Of a stretch of DNA of 64,000 nt, positions 14,215-27,500 are shown in pieces. The stretch lies in assembly GCA_013396525.1 (NCBI GenBank), contig VWYX01001247.1:1-64000 (forward strand). The letters are read 5' to 3'. Under the pieces are notes generated by a model. The model was given only the letters and a program-made list of their open reading frames with translations, had not been told where the DNA came from and ran no database searches. The number at the start of each line of letters is the position of its first letter. Position 1 is the stretch's first letter. Position numbers and translations under genes: made by a program. This stretch comes from Chaetorhynchus papuensis (taxonomy: Eukaryota > Chordata > Aves > Passeriformes > Rhipiduridae).

Positions 14215-17143
14215 TTAAGGAGGCAATCAGTCTCTGCAGTTCTTTAAGATAAATGTGTCTCTGAAGTTCTTTCCTACAGACTTGAATTATGTGAAAGCCC
14301 ACAGTTTGTTTCAGGATCAGAAGAGTATTCAGTGAAGGAAGGTATTTTTTTCCAAGCAGGCAGGCATTCACAGGGGAAGGAAGACAACAATCTGGGCCTA
14401 CAGTTACACTGAGGAATTTTGACAGATTCTTGCACTGCGCACATGGACAGTACAGCTGAGAATTTAATCCAGGTGCATAAGTAATAATTTTATGAGGAAC
14501 AGTATACATGAAAATGTCAATCTGAAATGTAACTGGAGCAAAGGTACGTATGAACTTTGCAGTGAGTCAGTGCAGAACATCCACGGACAGATAACCTGGC
14601 TGATGGCTCTACAAATTGTGCCGTCACTTCCCACTTCCTAAACTGGAGCAGCCCTGATAAAGAAGGCTTCTTCGGATAACTCTCTTTGCAACTCTCTCTT
14701 TATTCACTCCTGAAAAGTATGACATGTATCACGACAAGCATCTACTCCTAGAAGAGAATTTCACAGGGGATCCACCATATCCAGAAGTTAAGCTTATTCA
14801 AGGCCTATGAGCATCTAGTATGATACATGACCATTTTTCTGTACTCTCCATTACACAGTGGCTGACAAAGTCTTTCAGATCAACTCAATTACCTTAATTT
14901 GTCCTTTTATCACTCATCCCAGAGTTTCTGGAATAAATGATCTCCCATCTGAAATGAATGGAAATTTAAGGGCCTATTCTCTGCAAGTGCAAATTCAACC
15001 ATCAAATACATGGCTGAGAAAATGTGGAACGGCAGCAGGCAATAGTCTTCTGCAAGAAGTGCTAGTTAGACATGGTCCATGTTCACAGCAGTCTCTAATA
15101 TGATACTACAGAACAAATAACCCTTGAACAAACTCAACATGTCACAGAAGTAGAGGCAAGGACCTTTACAGCATCAGGGTAACTCCAGTTCTCAATGTGA
15201 TCAATATCTACTACAGAGGAGTTGCCTGAAACACTGTAAACTTGCCACCAGCACCTAAAACCCAGATTGTCTGAGCATTAGTCTTTAATAAAATACATAC
15301 AGCCTTACATTATATCTATTGAGTTAAGCTTGTCTGGGAATTCCCTCTAGCACTGAGGCTTTTGGGAATGAAATGGCCTCAGTTTTACTCCAAACCCTGT
15401 CATCCTCCAAACCATGGCAGTCACATTCAAACAGCATGTTGTAGCATTCTGTGTCTGTGATAACCCCTGGACTCCAACACTATTAATTGGCACAAGCTCA
15501 AAGTATGCTAAGAGCTGTTCCCATTGTTTGTTCATATAGACAACTGAGTTTCAGCAATTAAAAAAAAAAAAGTACCCAAACCAAAAAAGAAACCTCCTTG
15601 GGATATTTAATTAATATAGTTTCTGTGCTGCAGGACCTAAGGGTCCTTGTGCTTAAAGGCATGTTCCTACTTGCTACATCCCTGCTGTCAGTCCTGTGTA
15701 TGTTATTAGCTATAACACTGACAAAGACACTTGACAGTACTTTAATTAAAGAATCTCCCAAATAAGATCTAATTAAAAGCTACATAGCAGAGTAGAACCT
15801 CCTCCATGTATGATCCATTCTCTATTTTTTTCAGATATGTATAAATAAATCAAGGATTTTTAGTTTTCTATTACTGAAATGGGCTTTGCTTTTTCAGTTT
15901 CATTAACGGTATGAAAGCACCAACCTACTCTTCTGATCACTGTTGGGAATGCATGCTAATAAGATATCCCGACGCTAATTAGATTTCCTAATATAGGAAA
16001 TCTATAGTAACTTCACAGCTCTGTTGTAACTTCAAAGGAAGGCTCCTAGAGTCACCAAGAGCAGCAAAACAACAGAATATCAATCTACAGTTTCAGTCTT
16101 CTCCGACTTACTGAAGCACAATTGAAAATAATGAAAACTCAAGCTTTAAGAAAGAAGCTTTACCTACGAAAATGAGGTAAAGAAACACTCTTCTGTATCA
16201 CTGCTTATCTTGAATTCTTAAAAGATCAAAGAATACATATCCATCTATCCCAGGGCACTAAGATCTCAATCATAGATTTTTTGCTATCAATCATCTTGCT
16301 GCCTGAAATGGAAACATACTTTCTGCATAGCCATTGCACATAAGTGCTGGCTTCAGATTTCTTCAGTTGGCTCACAAGGAGAAGATATGCAAAAGAGGAA
16401 GTTTTGGTTCCTATTAAGTTACAGTTCTGCTATATCACAGAGAAAACATACTTTGTCTATTTGAATAAACCAACAAAATGCAGCAAAGTGTGGATAGATT
16501 AATGAAGTTGAATATTTTTTACTGGTCAAATATATCCTTCAAAAAAAAAACAGCGGTAAAGCTGTTTTGGTCTGTACTTGTGAACCTCTGTATACTACAA
16601 GAAGCACCTAATTTTGAAGGAGTGTTTTTCTAATAAATTTACATCATCTACATAATTTATATTATACAAGTTGTAATTACAGTATAACGTATCTTATGTA
16701 GTTAGAAAACTTTGTACATATTTCAGATAAAACAATATGTAGTCACTACCTTATTAAGTTTACAAAAATAACTTCTGTGTATATAAAAAAACCCCAAACA
16801 CTTCCAAAACAACCCCAAGACTGACCTAACACAGAGTTTATAGTACATATTTTAACATGTCAATTTTTTCAGTGTTATTCAAATTCTATTTTATAGGTAC
16901 ATCTATCATATAACTTGATAATTGTATAATTAGTCATGTTGAATCTTCACAGAAAATTCAACACCTTTTCTTATCTTTAAATCAGTACTTTTGGTTGTCT
17001 AATTTTCTGTCTTCTTGTTACTACCCTTAGTTTGGCAGGTGCCTTCACTAAGGAGCTGCTCTAATCAAGGCTGTACAAGACTTGATGCTCTGCTGGTCCC
17101 CATGTAATTCTACCTTGCCAATTGTTTAGAAATCTATTTGCTT

Positions 17144-17756
17144 ACAGAATCACAGAATCACTGAATCACTGAATAAGCTGAGTAGGAAGAGCCTCTCAGG
17201 GATCACTGAGTTCAGCTCTAAGCCCTGCACAGGATGACCCCAAAGAGTCACACCTTGTGCCTGAGAGCATTGTCCAAATGCTTCTTGAACTCTGTCACAC
17301 TTGGTGCTGTGACCACTTCCCTGGGGAGTTTGTTCCAGTGCCCAACCACCCTCTGGGTGAAGAACCTTTTTCTAACAGCCAGCCTAAACTTCCCTTGACA
17401 CAACTTCAGGCCATTCCCTCAGGTCCTGTCACTGTCACCACAGAGCAGAGATCAGTGCCTGCCCCTCCTCTTCCCCTCACAAGGAAGCTGCAGACTGCAA
17501 TGAGGTCTCCCCTCAGTCTCCTCCAGGCTGAACAGACCAAGTGCCCTCAGCTGCTCCTCATATGGCTTCCCCTCAAGGCCCTTCACAAATCTCATGGCTC
17601 TCCTTCAGACACTCTCTAATAATTTAATGTCTTTCTTAACAGTGTGGTACCCAAAACCACACACAGGACTCGAGGTGAGGCTGCTCCACTGCAGAGCAGA
17701 GGACAACCCCCTCCCTTGCCCAGCTGGTGATGCTGTGCCTGATGCACCCCCGGATT
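17144..17756 (-). mobile_element. CR1 LINE 3' fragment (about 610 bp)
   Basis: The tail is acagaatcacagaatcactg, followed by reverse-complement CR1 landmarks: ggtgaagaacctttttctaa, aaggaagctgcagactgcaa, ctccaggctgaacagaccaa and a diverged ggtacccaaaaccacacaca segment. It covers the last part of the reverse-transcriptase frame and the 3' UTR. Several stops make it inactive. The 120- and 60-codon open frames inside it are frames of the antisense strand of CR1, not genes. Confidence 0.95.
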
Positions 17757-20651
17757 ACATTTCTTTAAGTGTCTGATGTACAAAACTTCCCCTTGCTGAA
17801 CTTTAATTCTCATACTTTGCAACATTATTAGATTATATTGGTGAAGGGTCTGGTATCAGTTTAGGATATCTGCATCTATAGTAATACTTTTCATAGATAC
17901 ATATATTTTATCCTTCTTAAACTCCTACTTAATATGTATGATTCACAGTAAAAATGAAATAATTTCACTAGATTCTAAAAAAATATAAACCTGACTGAAT
18001 TACAGATAATAAGATGTGGAAATGGTTCCCTCTTTTAAATCACATCTAAACATATTTGCACTGTAATACTCTTAACTTCCACATTTTTGCAAACAAGTCC
18101 ATGTTCAGCTGGTTTTTTTCTGATGTGTTCAGTTTTCTCCAGGGAAAACCTTCTCTATAACAGCAGCAACTATATGTGATTTTTTTTTTTAAAGCTCCTT
18201 GAGCTATAAACATAGTGACAGGAAAAAGAAAATAGGAGTCAATAAGTGCCCATTGGTCAAAATTGTTTTCTATTCCTGAGGTAAAACAATAAATAGTTAA
18301 ACTGGTCACAGACATGAGTTGTTGAAAACTTTTTCACATACTGTGCAGTCAGTAATTGGAATTTGGCAGCAAAATTCTCCAGATATTCTGTCTAAGTCTA
18401 GACAGACATATGCTCCAGATTACAAATCAAAAGTCTGAAAGGGAATTTCTGTTGGCTGCTGTGCTTCTGGGTAACAGAACAGTGGCTATTTTCTTAAATT
18501 TCCACTTGTCTGCATCCATGCAGCACAAGTAAAATGAACTGACTCAAAGGGAAAGGGGACATGCGCTAGACTGGTGGTAAATAAGGAAACAGAGTGCAAG
18601 AAAAGAGAGAAGAAATTATGAAGGTAGATAAATCATGTAAGATGATGGAAATGAAATGGAAGGGAAAATATTAAGGTTTTGCTCTGGCAAGGTCAAGGGA
18701 AAACATAATGATTAACTGAGAAACCTAGATTTTATTTAATTTCAATAAACTGAATAAGTTTGGGACTATTTTCTAGGAATTCACTAACTATACTAGCTGT
18801 GGAGTTCTCTTTTCATCCATTTGTGAAGTCTGGCCCTTATTTACCTTACACCAAAAAGAAACTTTCGATTTTTACATATAATGAACAGAGTACATGGCAC
18901 AGAGAAATCAAGGAGCATAAACGAGCAGAAAATCTCTGAAAAAATCTCAGAAAATCTCAGAAAACCTCTGTTTTTTGGAAAGCAAAAGTTTGCTTCTTCT
19001 ACTTTTTCACTGCCTCATCCAGTCTCTGAAGTTCTCAGATAACCATAAAGTTCTTAGATAGCTTCATTCATCTTGAAAATGTTTATCTTTTTTTTCCCCT
19101 TTCTTCTGAGTCTCCTTCTTTCCTTAATCTACACTTATGAGCTATCTTTTGTTGTCAATAACACCTCTGTTTTATCTGTCCATGTGATATTTTAGTGAAA
19201 ACTGAGGCAAAAGAACCACACAGTACTTGAGTATTTCCAGTTTTGTTCCCAGAGGACCAACACTGTCCCTTCTCTTACCTCCTCTTTCTTTTACCTTCCT
19301 CTTACAAAATGATTTAACATTACCAGTAGTGTATTTTGCTCTTCTGTGCCAAGGCACTCTTGATTTTGCCCCAGTACTCCTGTGCCATTCATTCACCAAG
19401 GAATCAGATTGTATCCTTCTTACACTTCGTAAGAACTACTTCATTTCATGGATCCCTAGCTTGAAACCCTCTGGATGATGCACATTCCTGAGAGGCAAAG
19501 CCACAGCTGATAGGAGCAGGCACTACCCTTTGAACATGTAGAGTACTACATAAATCATGCTCTTACATTCCTACAACATGTATTTCTCACACATTATTCT
19601 CAAAAAGAATATTTTTATCTTAAATTATGTTTATTTGCTGTTTCTGTTTTCCATTAAGATGGTAAAGCTATTATGTCATAAAAAACCCAGCACATATCCT
19701 GATTAAATATATCAAAGCGAACAGCAACATGTGATTAAATTATTAAATGTGTATTTAGAGAAGATTAAAACTGCAGGGTTTGGGGTATCCATTCAAAATT
19801 GAATCTAAATCAAATATATGATAGATTCACCATGCTAAAATATGGTTAATTTAAACAATATAAGGATGTCTTTTAGGAAACAAATAGAAAACAGTGTATA
19901 TTTTATACTTACATGATCCAAGGCAATGGAAGACAAATCTTATAAGCATTTCCGCTCTTTTAATGACCTTATTTTGTAACATTAGCATTCTTTCTTTCAG
20001 ATTAATGCACTTCAGTTACATTGTGCATAACAAGTTGCTTAAGAAGGATAAATCCCAAATCTATAATGCATTAAAATTTAAAAACTATTCAGAAGAGAGC
20101 TTCGATTTATTAACTCTGAATGGTGAGTTATGCATAAGTTTACACTTCAAAACAGAGTACCAGCCTATGAAAGGAAATGAAAATGAAAATATCTGGCTCA
20201 TAATAAAACCTTTTAAAATGTTTTCTTATTTAAAATTCATTTTTTTTCTTTCAAATCTTTCAAATTTTCAAATATTTATGCAATTATTTAAACTAAGAAT
20301 TGATTCAGACAGCAACATAGGATTATTCTTCAAAAAATACAACTGTTCCTTCAGTGATTTATGTAATTTGAATTATGTGAGTATGAGGCAGTCTTTTTAA
20401 GTATTTGAAAGACAAGAAAAATAAATAATTTTCTTGACTGTCCTATTGAACTTGACAATTCTGAAATATTATTAGTTTGGAGATAAGAGGTAACAATCTG
20501 AATTCAACCCTAGAAATGGTAAATAAACATTTTTGATGATTAAGGTTAAAAAAAGAAAAATATTTAAACAAAACCACAATTCATTGGAATGAGGCAAACA
20601 AGAATACCAGCATCTGCCTCTAGAGGAAGTATAATGTATGCAGTACAGTAC

Positions 20652-20788
20652 CTGTATATGCAAACTGAACGAGATCCCACAGGGCATTGGGGTCTATGCC
20701 TTCCATCTTGATCTCCTCCTGCTTGGCTTCACAAACATCACTTGTAAACATGGCAGCAAAGTAGTCAGAGACAGAACTGAGGACAAGT
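20652..20788 (-). CDS. KLHL1: KLHL1 internal coding exon (probable exon 3): BTB core
   Basis: This 137-bp exon encodes the middle of the BTB fold. After one base that completes the Arg codon begun in the previous exon, it reads [20 protein letters not shown] and then [20 protein letters not shown], ending QFAYT plus the first base of a Gly codon. [14 protein letters not shown] is the classic BTB dimer-interface and cullin-contact region. The acceptor on the minus strand is ttttttgcag and the donor is gtactgtactg. The incoming phase (2) and outgoing phase (1) match the neighbouring exons exactly, so the three exons join in one frame without a stop. Two short plus/minus open frames overlap here and are only shadows. 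Residues agree closely with remembered vertebrate KLHL1, as expected for a strongly constrained gene. Confidence 0.95.
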
Positions 20789-23700
20789 CTGCAAAAAAGT
20801 TAGGAACTGGTGTCATTTGCTTGGATATACGTATTAGAAATTTCACATATGTGTAAACTCCTTTAAAAATTATTTTCATAATAATTAAAAATTATTAGGA
20901 GCAATGTGTTATTAATGCACATTGGCAGCAAAACACAACATGACATTTAATTCTAATTTGGTTTTGCCTCCTGTGATGTGAACCAAGTGGTACTTTAGCA
21001 TATGACTATAAAACAGACATAGAAATTAGCACTCAGTCTTTCTGATAATCTTCCAATCATGCAAATGTCCCAGCTGTTAACAAGATAATCTCTCAATATC
21101 AAAGAAAACTTATTAATGACATGCACTTCATACTCCAGAGGTACTCTTCCTTGTTCTTAAAGGCTTATTTGTTACAAACTTTAATAATAGCATGTGACTT
21201 TAGACAATCTATAAACCTTCCACTAAACTGTTAGTAGCTTAACATGCTACTTACTAAAAATATACATAATAGCATCACAGTGTAATAGTATGGTTTTGTT
21301 AACAAACATGTCCAAAGAAAATAATTTGAAAATACCTACAAAATGTGCATAGCTTGCTGTTCAGGGATATGAGCTAGATAAATCAATACCACAGCAAGTA
21401 ACAGGTATGACTGTAATTATTGGGGCTTTAAGTTAAGGCGCTCTTCCAAATACCATCTACAGTGAAATTCTGATCTTATTAGGACTGAATATTCACAGAT
21501 GATCTTGAGATAGAAATGTGGTACAGCTATAAATAGTGTACCATGTGCTTCCATAATGACGGTCACATTTCCGGACTAATTTGAAAACATGATATACAAA
21601 CACATTAATAAAAACTACAACAATCACAACTGGAAAACTTGGAAACCAAGAGAAAAATGTTTAGCCTTTTTTAATATCGTTAGCTAGGGCAAATTATTAT
21701 TAAAAAAAACCCAGTGAAGATAACCAAGTTAATTCTTATCAGCTACCATGGTAATTGATTGCCTTTGCTCTCTTAGCTCATTCCAACAGCTGAGTAAAAT
21801 ATGACAGCTTGAATTGACTTCATAATTTTACGGTGCTTTAAGCTACTATATTTTACCAGCAAGTACAGCAGCTTGAAGACACATATATGATCTCTGCCTC
21901 TAATGATGGGAAATGACTGAATAGGTCTAGTAGTTTTATCACTTTTCATGTTGTGCTCAACTCCAGCAGTCATGAATTTTAGAAGTAAACATCCTAATTC
22001 ATAAACAGTTCACATTTATATTTACGTAATGACTAAAAGAGAATAGATGACTACAAAAAGATGAGCTTAGAAATATACTTCGGTGCTGCCACCGGAATTT
22101 ACTAATTTATTATTTTTTTACCATTGAGGAATATTTACATTCTCTGTTTGTTTATTTATTCTATCTTATTTATATCTTATTTATTATCTTTGTAAATCTT
22201 CTTCTAACACTTTTTCTGACCACTTATGAATAAGTAACTTTATTTTTAATAGATGCTTTAATAAAAGCATAACAAAAATCACAGAAAGGAAAAAAACATG
22301 AAATATTGATGATGCTCTATGAGATAAAAACTCTCACAGATAGCAGAGATGTAATTTAGGTATGTGATTGAGATTTTCATTCAAGACCATTTTCCATGAG
22401 GTGTTTGCTTCAGATTTACTAGCCACTATTTAAATTCAACTATGGGTATTCAACTTGGTCACTTGCTAAAAGCAAGACCAAAACCATTCACTGCATCCAA
22501 AAAAATGGACAAATGAATGAACAGAAATTTTAATACACCAGTTAATAATCAATGGGAATATTTTCAAACAGTAGTATCTTATATTTTTAATTCACATAAT
22601 TTATGTTCAGCTGTTATTTATCATATAATTTTACCATGTATATATTGTCAAATATAAAACAAAAAACAAAAGAGGGAAGACAGAAAATAAATAACAGAAG
22701 GATTAAATCTTTCTCATGAACTTCTATAGTATTATGTGATTTTCCACAGTTTAGGTGAGGAAAGTCAAAGAAGTTATCTAAAGGATTTCAGCTGCAAGGG
22801 AGCGTTAAGTCTACAGGAACACACAAGATCTAGTCCAAAGTGGGGGGGAAAAAAAGAAAAACAAATTATACAGATATCAGTTCCTCAGCGTTACCCACTT
22901 TTCTTAGAAGTTTATCCCTACTGGTTTGCACCACCTGTCAAAGAAGATGGCTTAAATGAGCAGAAAGGTTCTGTGATGCAGCAGCTCACCTACACAGGCA
23001 AGACAAGCTTTTGAACAGAGTGAAAAAGAGAGAGGATTTTTTTTTTAAGTGTCATATGTTAATCAGTAGTTAACAGAAATACTGAATCAGCTATTTCATC
23101 AACTTACTATAACCAAAAAAAGTTAACTGATTTCAAGACACTAACTTTTACCTTGGGAAGTGCTCCACAAGTTAAACTGATGTGAGAGGAACTTGCTAAT
23201 TACACTTAATTCTGAAAGGTGACACCTTTTGTAAATCTTTATTGTGTTCCAGGGTTGACATAGAAGATCAAAAGTGAGAAATCAAAGAGATCAATTAATT
23301 TGTAATGATCTGCTGCTTTTTGTAGATCAGAAGGCTCCAAACAGCCCTAAATCTTGGTTTAAAGGCATGTTGACCTATTAATCAAGAAAGGTCAGGTGTC
23401 TCAGGATGTCACCTTTTTCAACTACTGATCTATCAGTGAGAATACTTAATAAACTCTTTCATCCTTGAGACTCATAGCAGGTAACTCATGGCTTAAAATG
23501 AGTTTGTGAACCCAGAAAGATTTTCTCCTGATTGAGGGACTTCTTTACAACTAATTTCAGCCTGATAAATTTCTGGTTTCTTTTATAAGTAACCCATATG
23601 ACTGACTAGGGTTGTGACCTTTTTTCCCAGGATATCAGATTTTATTTTAGTTAATTATAGAATATTTCTTTGCCATTTTCACAACTGTTTTCATATACAT

Positions 23701-23902
23701 CTTTGATACAGAATTGCCTCAACACTGATGGTGCATTTATTAATTAAAAGAAGCAAACAAACCTTGATAACTTAAAATCTTTAAGAAAACTCTTACAATA
23801 TTTTACTGCCAACTGAGTAGAATATCAGATGTTACTTGGACTGAAAACTCATAGGCAAGACACAACTTTTTTCTGTGTATATTATTCTAGTACACATAGG
23901 AG

Positions 23903-24203
23903 CTGAATAGTCTCGAGAATTGGGTCCATGGGAATCTCATGAGATTTAATAAGACCAAGTGCAAGGTGCTGCACCTGCATTGGGGCAGTCCCTGGTATCA
24001 ATCCAGGCTGAGGGATGAATGGATAGAGAGCAGCCTTGCTGAGATGGTCTTGGGGCTGCTGGTGGGTGAGAGGCTGGACGTGACCCAGCCATGTGCACTC
24101 GCAGCCCAGAGAGCCAAACGTGTCCTGGGCTGCGTCGACAGCAGGGGAGGGAGGGGATTCTGCCCCTCGACTCTGCTCTGGTGAGACCTCCCTGGAGCAC
24201 TGC
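23903..24203 (+). mobile_element. CR1 LINE, 5' piece of an interrupted copy
   Basis: Plus-strand CR1 pol sequence: accaagtgcaaggtgctgca, ggctgagggatgaatgg, tctgctctggtgagacct and ctggagcactgc. Similarity stops abruptly after 24203 and resumes at about 24447 with the next part of the CR1 consensus, so both pieces belong to one insertion. The frame is broken by substitutions. Confidence 0.92.
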
Positions 24204-24446
24204 ATAAGAGCAGCTTTCATTTACAAAGATTCTGGGGAAAAAATGGCAATATTTAGAATTTTTCCACATGACATTTTCATTTCCTTTTTGACAGATAGCA
24301 CCGTGAAAGTATGCATATGTGTGTATATATATAGAGAGACTCACATATATGCATTCATAAGTATTATTTCTTTTTAAAAGTTGCAATTTTAAGCTTGAAT
24401 TCTGAAAGAAATAAAATCTCACTTTCAATGAATCATGTATGATTCA
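24204..24446. other. 243-bp AT-rich segment interrupting a CR1 copy
   Basis: Between the two CR1 halves lies sequence with no CR1 character. It includes a tatatatatagagaga tract and, near its right end, the imperfect palindrome gaatcatgtatgattc. Some 20-25 bp of CR1 expected here (the tgtccagttctgg region) is missing, so this is an insertion with loss of host sequence or a replacement. I see no clean flanking duplication or terminal repeats. Confidence 0.7.
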
Positions 24447-24953
24447 CAGCACGGGAAGGACATCGACCTTTTAGAGCGAGTCCAGGGCTGACTGGGGCAA
24501 GGGCTACTGCATGAGCAATCTCCTGCTTGATCACCAAGATGATTAGGGGGTAGAGCACCTCTCCCATAAGGAGAGATTGAGAGAAGTTGGCTTTTTCAGC
24601 CTGGAAAAGAGAAGACTTAGGGGTGACTTAATTACTGCCTTCCAGTACCTGGAGGAGCCTACAAGAAAGGTGGAGAGGGACTACACTGCATGGTCATGTA
24701 GTGATAGGACAAGGGGGAACGGCTTCAAAGTGAAAGAGAATAGGTTTAACTTAGGAAGAAATTTGTTACTGTGAAGGTGGTGAAGCATTGGAACAGATTG
24801 CCCAGAGAAGCTGTGGATGCTTCATCCCAGGAGGTGTTTAAGGCCAAGCTGGATGGAGCTCTGAAAAACCTTGTCTAGTGAAAGGTGTCCCTGCCCATGG
24901 CAGGGGGACTGGAATGAGATGATCTTCACAGCCCCTTCCAAGCCTGTGATTCA
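24447..24953 (+). mobile_element. CR1 LINE, 3' piece of the interrupted copy
   Basis: Resumes at cagcacgggaaggacatcga, then shows ctggaaaagagaagacttag, aggacaagggggaacggctt, gaagcattggaacagattgc and the 3' UTR block cctgcccatggcagggggac. It ends near cctgtgattca. This completes the 3' end of the copy that begins at 23903. The tail shows one degenerate octamer unit only. Confidence 0.94.
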
Positions 24954-26894
24954 TTGCTTTTAAAAGTGATTAGCTGCTCTGTAGGAGACATCAGCTGACA
25001 CTCTGTGTGCCCACTAACAGTAAAGCTCTATGGGTAGCTCTGTACTGATAGCTGCTCCACAGCTCTTCTTGCAGGAGTTAAACTTTTAGTGCATGCATAT
25101 GAAGGCTCCATGATTTCATACATTTTAAGGCTTGCAGAACATCTCCTAAGGAATATCCATGCAAGCACTTTAAATAATCAGAAAAATTTTGACTGTACAA
25201 TCAAGACTGGCATATTTTCTGAATAAAACACAGCAAAGGAGCAAGCTGTGGAATAGATCAACTGTTTTGGTCTACCACTGGCAGTGATTATCTTTGCTGA
25301 CTACCATGGCCCCAAAGAAGCCAAATAGAGAGGCAGATGGAATTTTGACCAGAATTGATTAACTCTGAAACAAGAAAGTGCTTTTTTCTCTTTACTCAAA
25401 CACAGCTTTCTTTAATAATAATTATTTATATAACATATAAGATACACCAATACTCTACACTAAGTGATGTTCTCTCTTTACCTTGAGAGCCATGACTTTT
25501 GAGTTTACAGTTAACACTCTTAACTTTCTTTAATTTGTCTTCTTTTAAGTCTTTCAGTGTCTCTCAGAAACTTAGCTGTAAACAGAATAAATGCTCCTCT
25601 CTTCTACTGTACAAACTGAAATACAGTGTTACATCTCATTGTATCTCTTATGTTGCCTCAATGTTCTTAGGAATGGTACACAAATCTGACATCATCATTT
25701 CCACCAAACACACAATGTTTACCAGAGCTTTAGTTTTCTTCAGAAACTGCAAGTAATGCACATATCTCAGTTGACAGAATTGATAACAAAGTCAATATTC
25801 CAAAACATATATTCAATATGTTTGTGTTCGTGTGTAACTTCTGAAGATACCTGATACTGCAGCCAGGATTTTGAACTCCATACTGTTTTGAACCCATGAA
25901 AAGATGAAAAAAAAAGAGGACACATGAATCTAAGTAATTTCTCAATATTTGGTAATAGGCATAAGAGGCAAAACATCACAGTGAAGAAGATAAGAGCTGA
26001 TGAAGATCTATTATGATCTAAATATAAATCAGAGCTCAGTGTTCTTCTCCAGAAGAAAACCCACATATTCAGACAGAGCACACATATTTGATTGTAGAAA
26101 GACAACAAAATCAACTGTGATACTCAATTTGTGGACTTAATGATTTAATTTATTCACTGTACCTCCACAAGAAAAAGAGAAAAAAAAGCTTCCAGGAGAG
26201 GAAAAAGTTCAGTTTTATCACCTTTGAACTATCAGCAGAAATGTGAGAAACACAGACACTAGGTTTGATGAAAGCATATAGATCTGTGAAGTCATTAGAG
26301 TGACTGCTTAAGTATCTAATTTTTTAAAGTCCATTTGTCATCCTTTTATTCTAGAACTTGTTTGTATAAAATGATGCAATAGAGCATCATTATTAATTGA
26401 TCTTCACAACCCATTCCTTCATAGAGCTTAGTTTGTTCAAAATCTTGTGTGTGATTTTCAATCCCTTTTTTGATGGTGGGCTGTCACATCTTCCTGAACC
26501 AAATAATTCCTATATGTCATTTTCTCATCTACCCAATTTTTTTTTGCTTTATTTTCATAGTCTTTATCATTTAGCCTCTCCCTCATTTTAATTTTTTTTA
26601 ATAATACAGTTTGAAATAGGAATCAATCTCGTAAACATTGATGTCAGAACCAGTTTTTTATTCAGGTTCAAAGCTGGCCTATAAAAACCTTGCACCCTTC
26701 TGGACCACATGATCAAAGCCAGACAGGTCACTCAAGGTGTCTCAGGAGAGATTAGCTGGCTGAACAATCCTTTTTACTTTCTTAAGACACCTCATCCTTG
26801 TTTCTTTTACCCTTCAAAGTCCACTCCAGTTAATGCACCTACTTCCAGTCCATAAAGTAATAGCATTAGTATTCTGGTTTAATACAGTAATAAA

Positions 26895-27500
26895 ATATCT
26901 CTAGTTGGAAAGGACCCTTAAGGCTCCTAAAACAAAAATAAGCCATGTGATTAAGCACGTGATCCAGATGCTCCCTGAACTCTTACCTCTTCCCTGGGAA
27001 GCCTGTTGGAGTGACTTACAACCCTTCTGCTGAAGAACCTTTCTCTAATATCCAACCTGAACTTCCCTTGACTTCATTCCATTTCCTTGGGTCCTGTCAC
27101 TGGTCACCAGAGAAATGAGATCAGCACCTCCCCCTCTGCTGCCCGCCTCAAGGAAGCTGCAGACTGTGATGAGCTCATCCCTGAGCCTTCTTTTCTGTAG
27201 GATGAACAAGCCAAGTGACCGCAGCTGCTCTCCTTGTACATTTTTCTTTCAAAACCTTTCACCACCTTGGATGCCCTCCTCTGGACACACTCCAACAGTT
27301 TGATGTCCTTATATTGTGGTTCCCAAAACTGCACACAGTACTCATGGTGAGGCCATACCAGCACAGAGCAGAGAGGGACAGTCACCCCTTGATGGGGTGG
27401 CGATGTCATGCATGGTGCACCCCAGGGCATGGTTGGCCCTTTGCTGCCAGGGCACTGCTGACTCAATACTCAACTTGTCAGCAACCCAAACCCCCATACC
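26895..27500 (-). mobile_element. CR1 LINE 3' fragment
   Basis: Reverse-complement CR1 landmarks in order: ctagttggaaaggaccctta, gaagaacctttctctaatat, aaggaagctgcagactgtga, ctcctctggacacactccaa, ggttcccaaaactgcacaca and tgctgactcaatactcaact. It spans the reverse-transcriptase C-terminal coding region and the 3' UTR and is 5'-truncated near 27500. Open frames of 120, 139 and 110 codons inside it are artefacts of CR1 sequence on either strand. Confidence 0.94.

Larger units (their letters stand above)
6793..20651 (-). other. KLHL1: KLHL1 intron 3 (13,859 bp)
   Basis: This intron is bounded by donor gtactgtactg (complement of 20651 downward) and acceptor ttttttttag (complement of 6793 upward), phase 1. 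It holds two minus-oriented CR1 fragments (11.35 and 17.14 kb). Between them, 6793-11345, 11651-17143 and 17757-20651 are AT-rich sequence with A18 (8472-8489) and A21 (14194-14214) runs. The patch 13020-13860 is less AT-rich than its surroundings, but I could not assign it. No RNA gene or retrogene was recognised. Confidence 0.93.

Noticed and set aside
19894..20400. 168-codon plus-strand open frame near a KLHL1 exon
   Set aside because: Rich in Phe, Leu, Ile, Asn, Lys and Ser as expected from AT-rich DNA, matches no family I know, and has no splice or promoter context.
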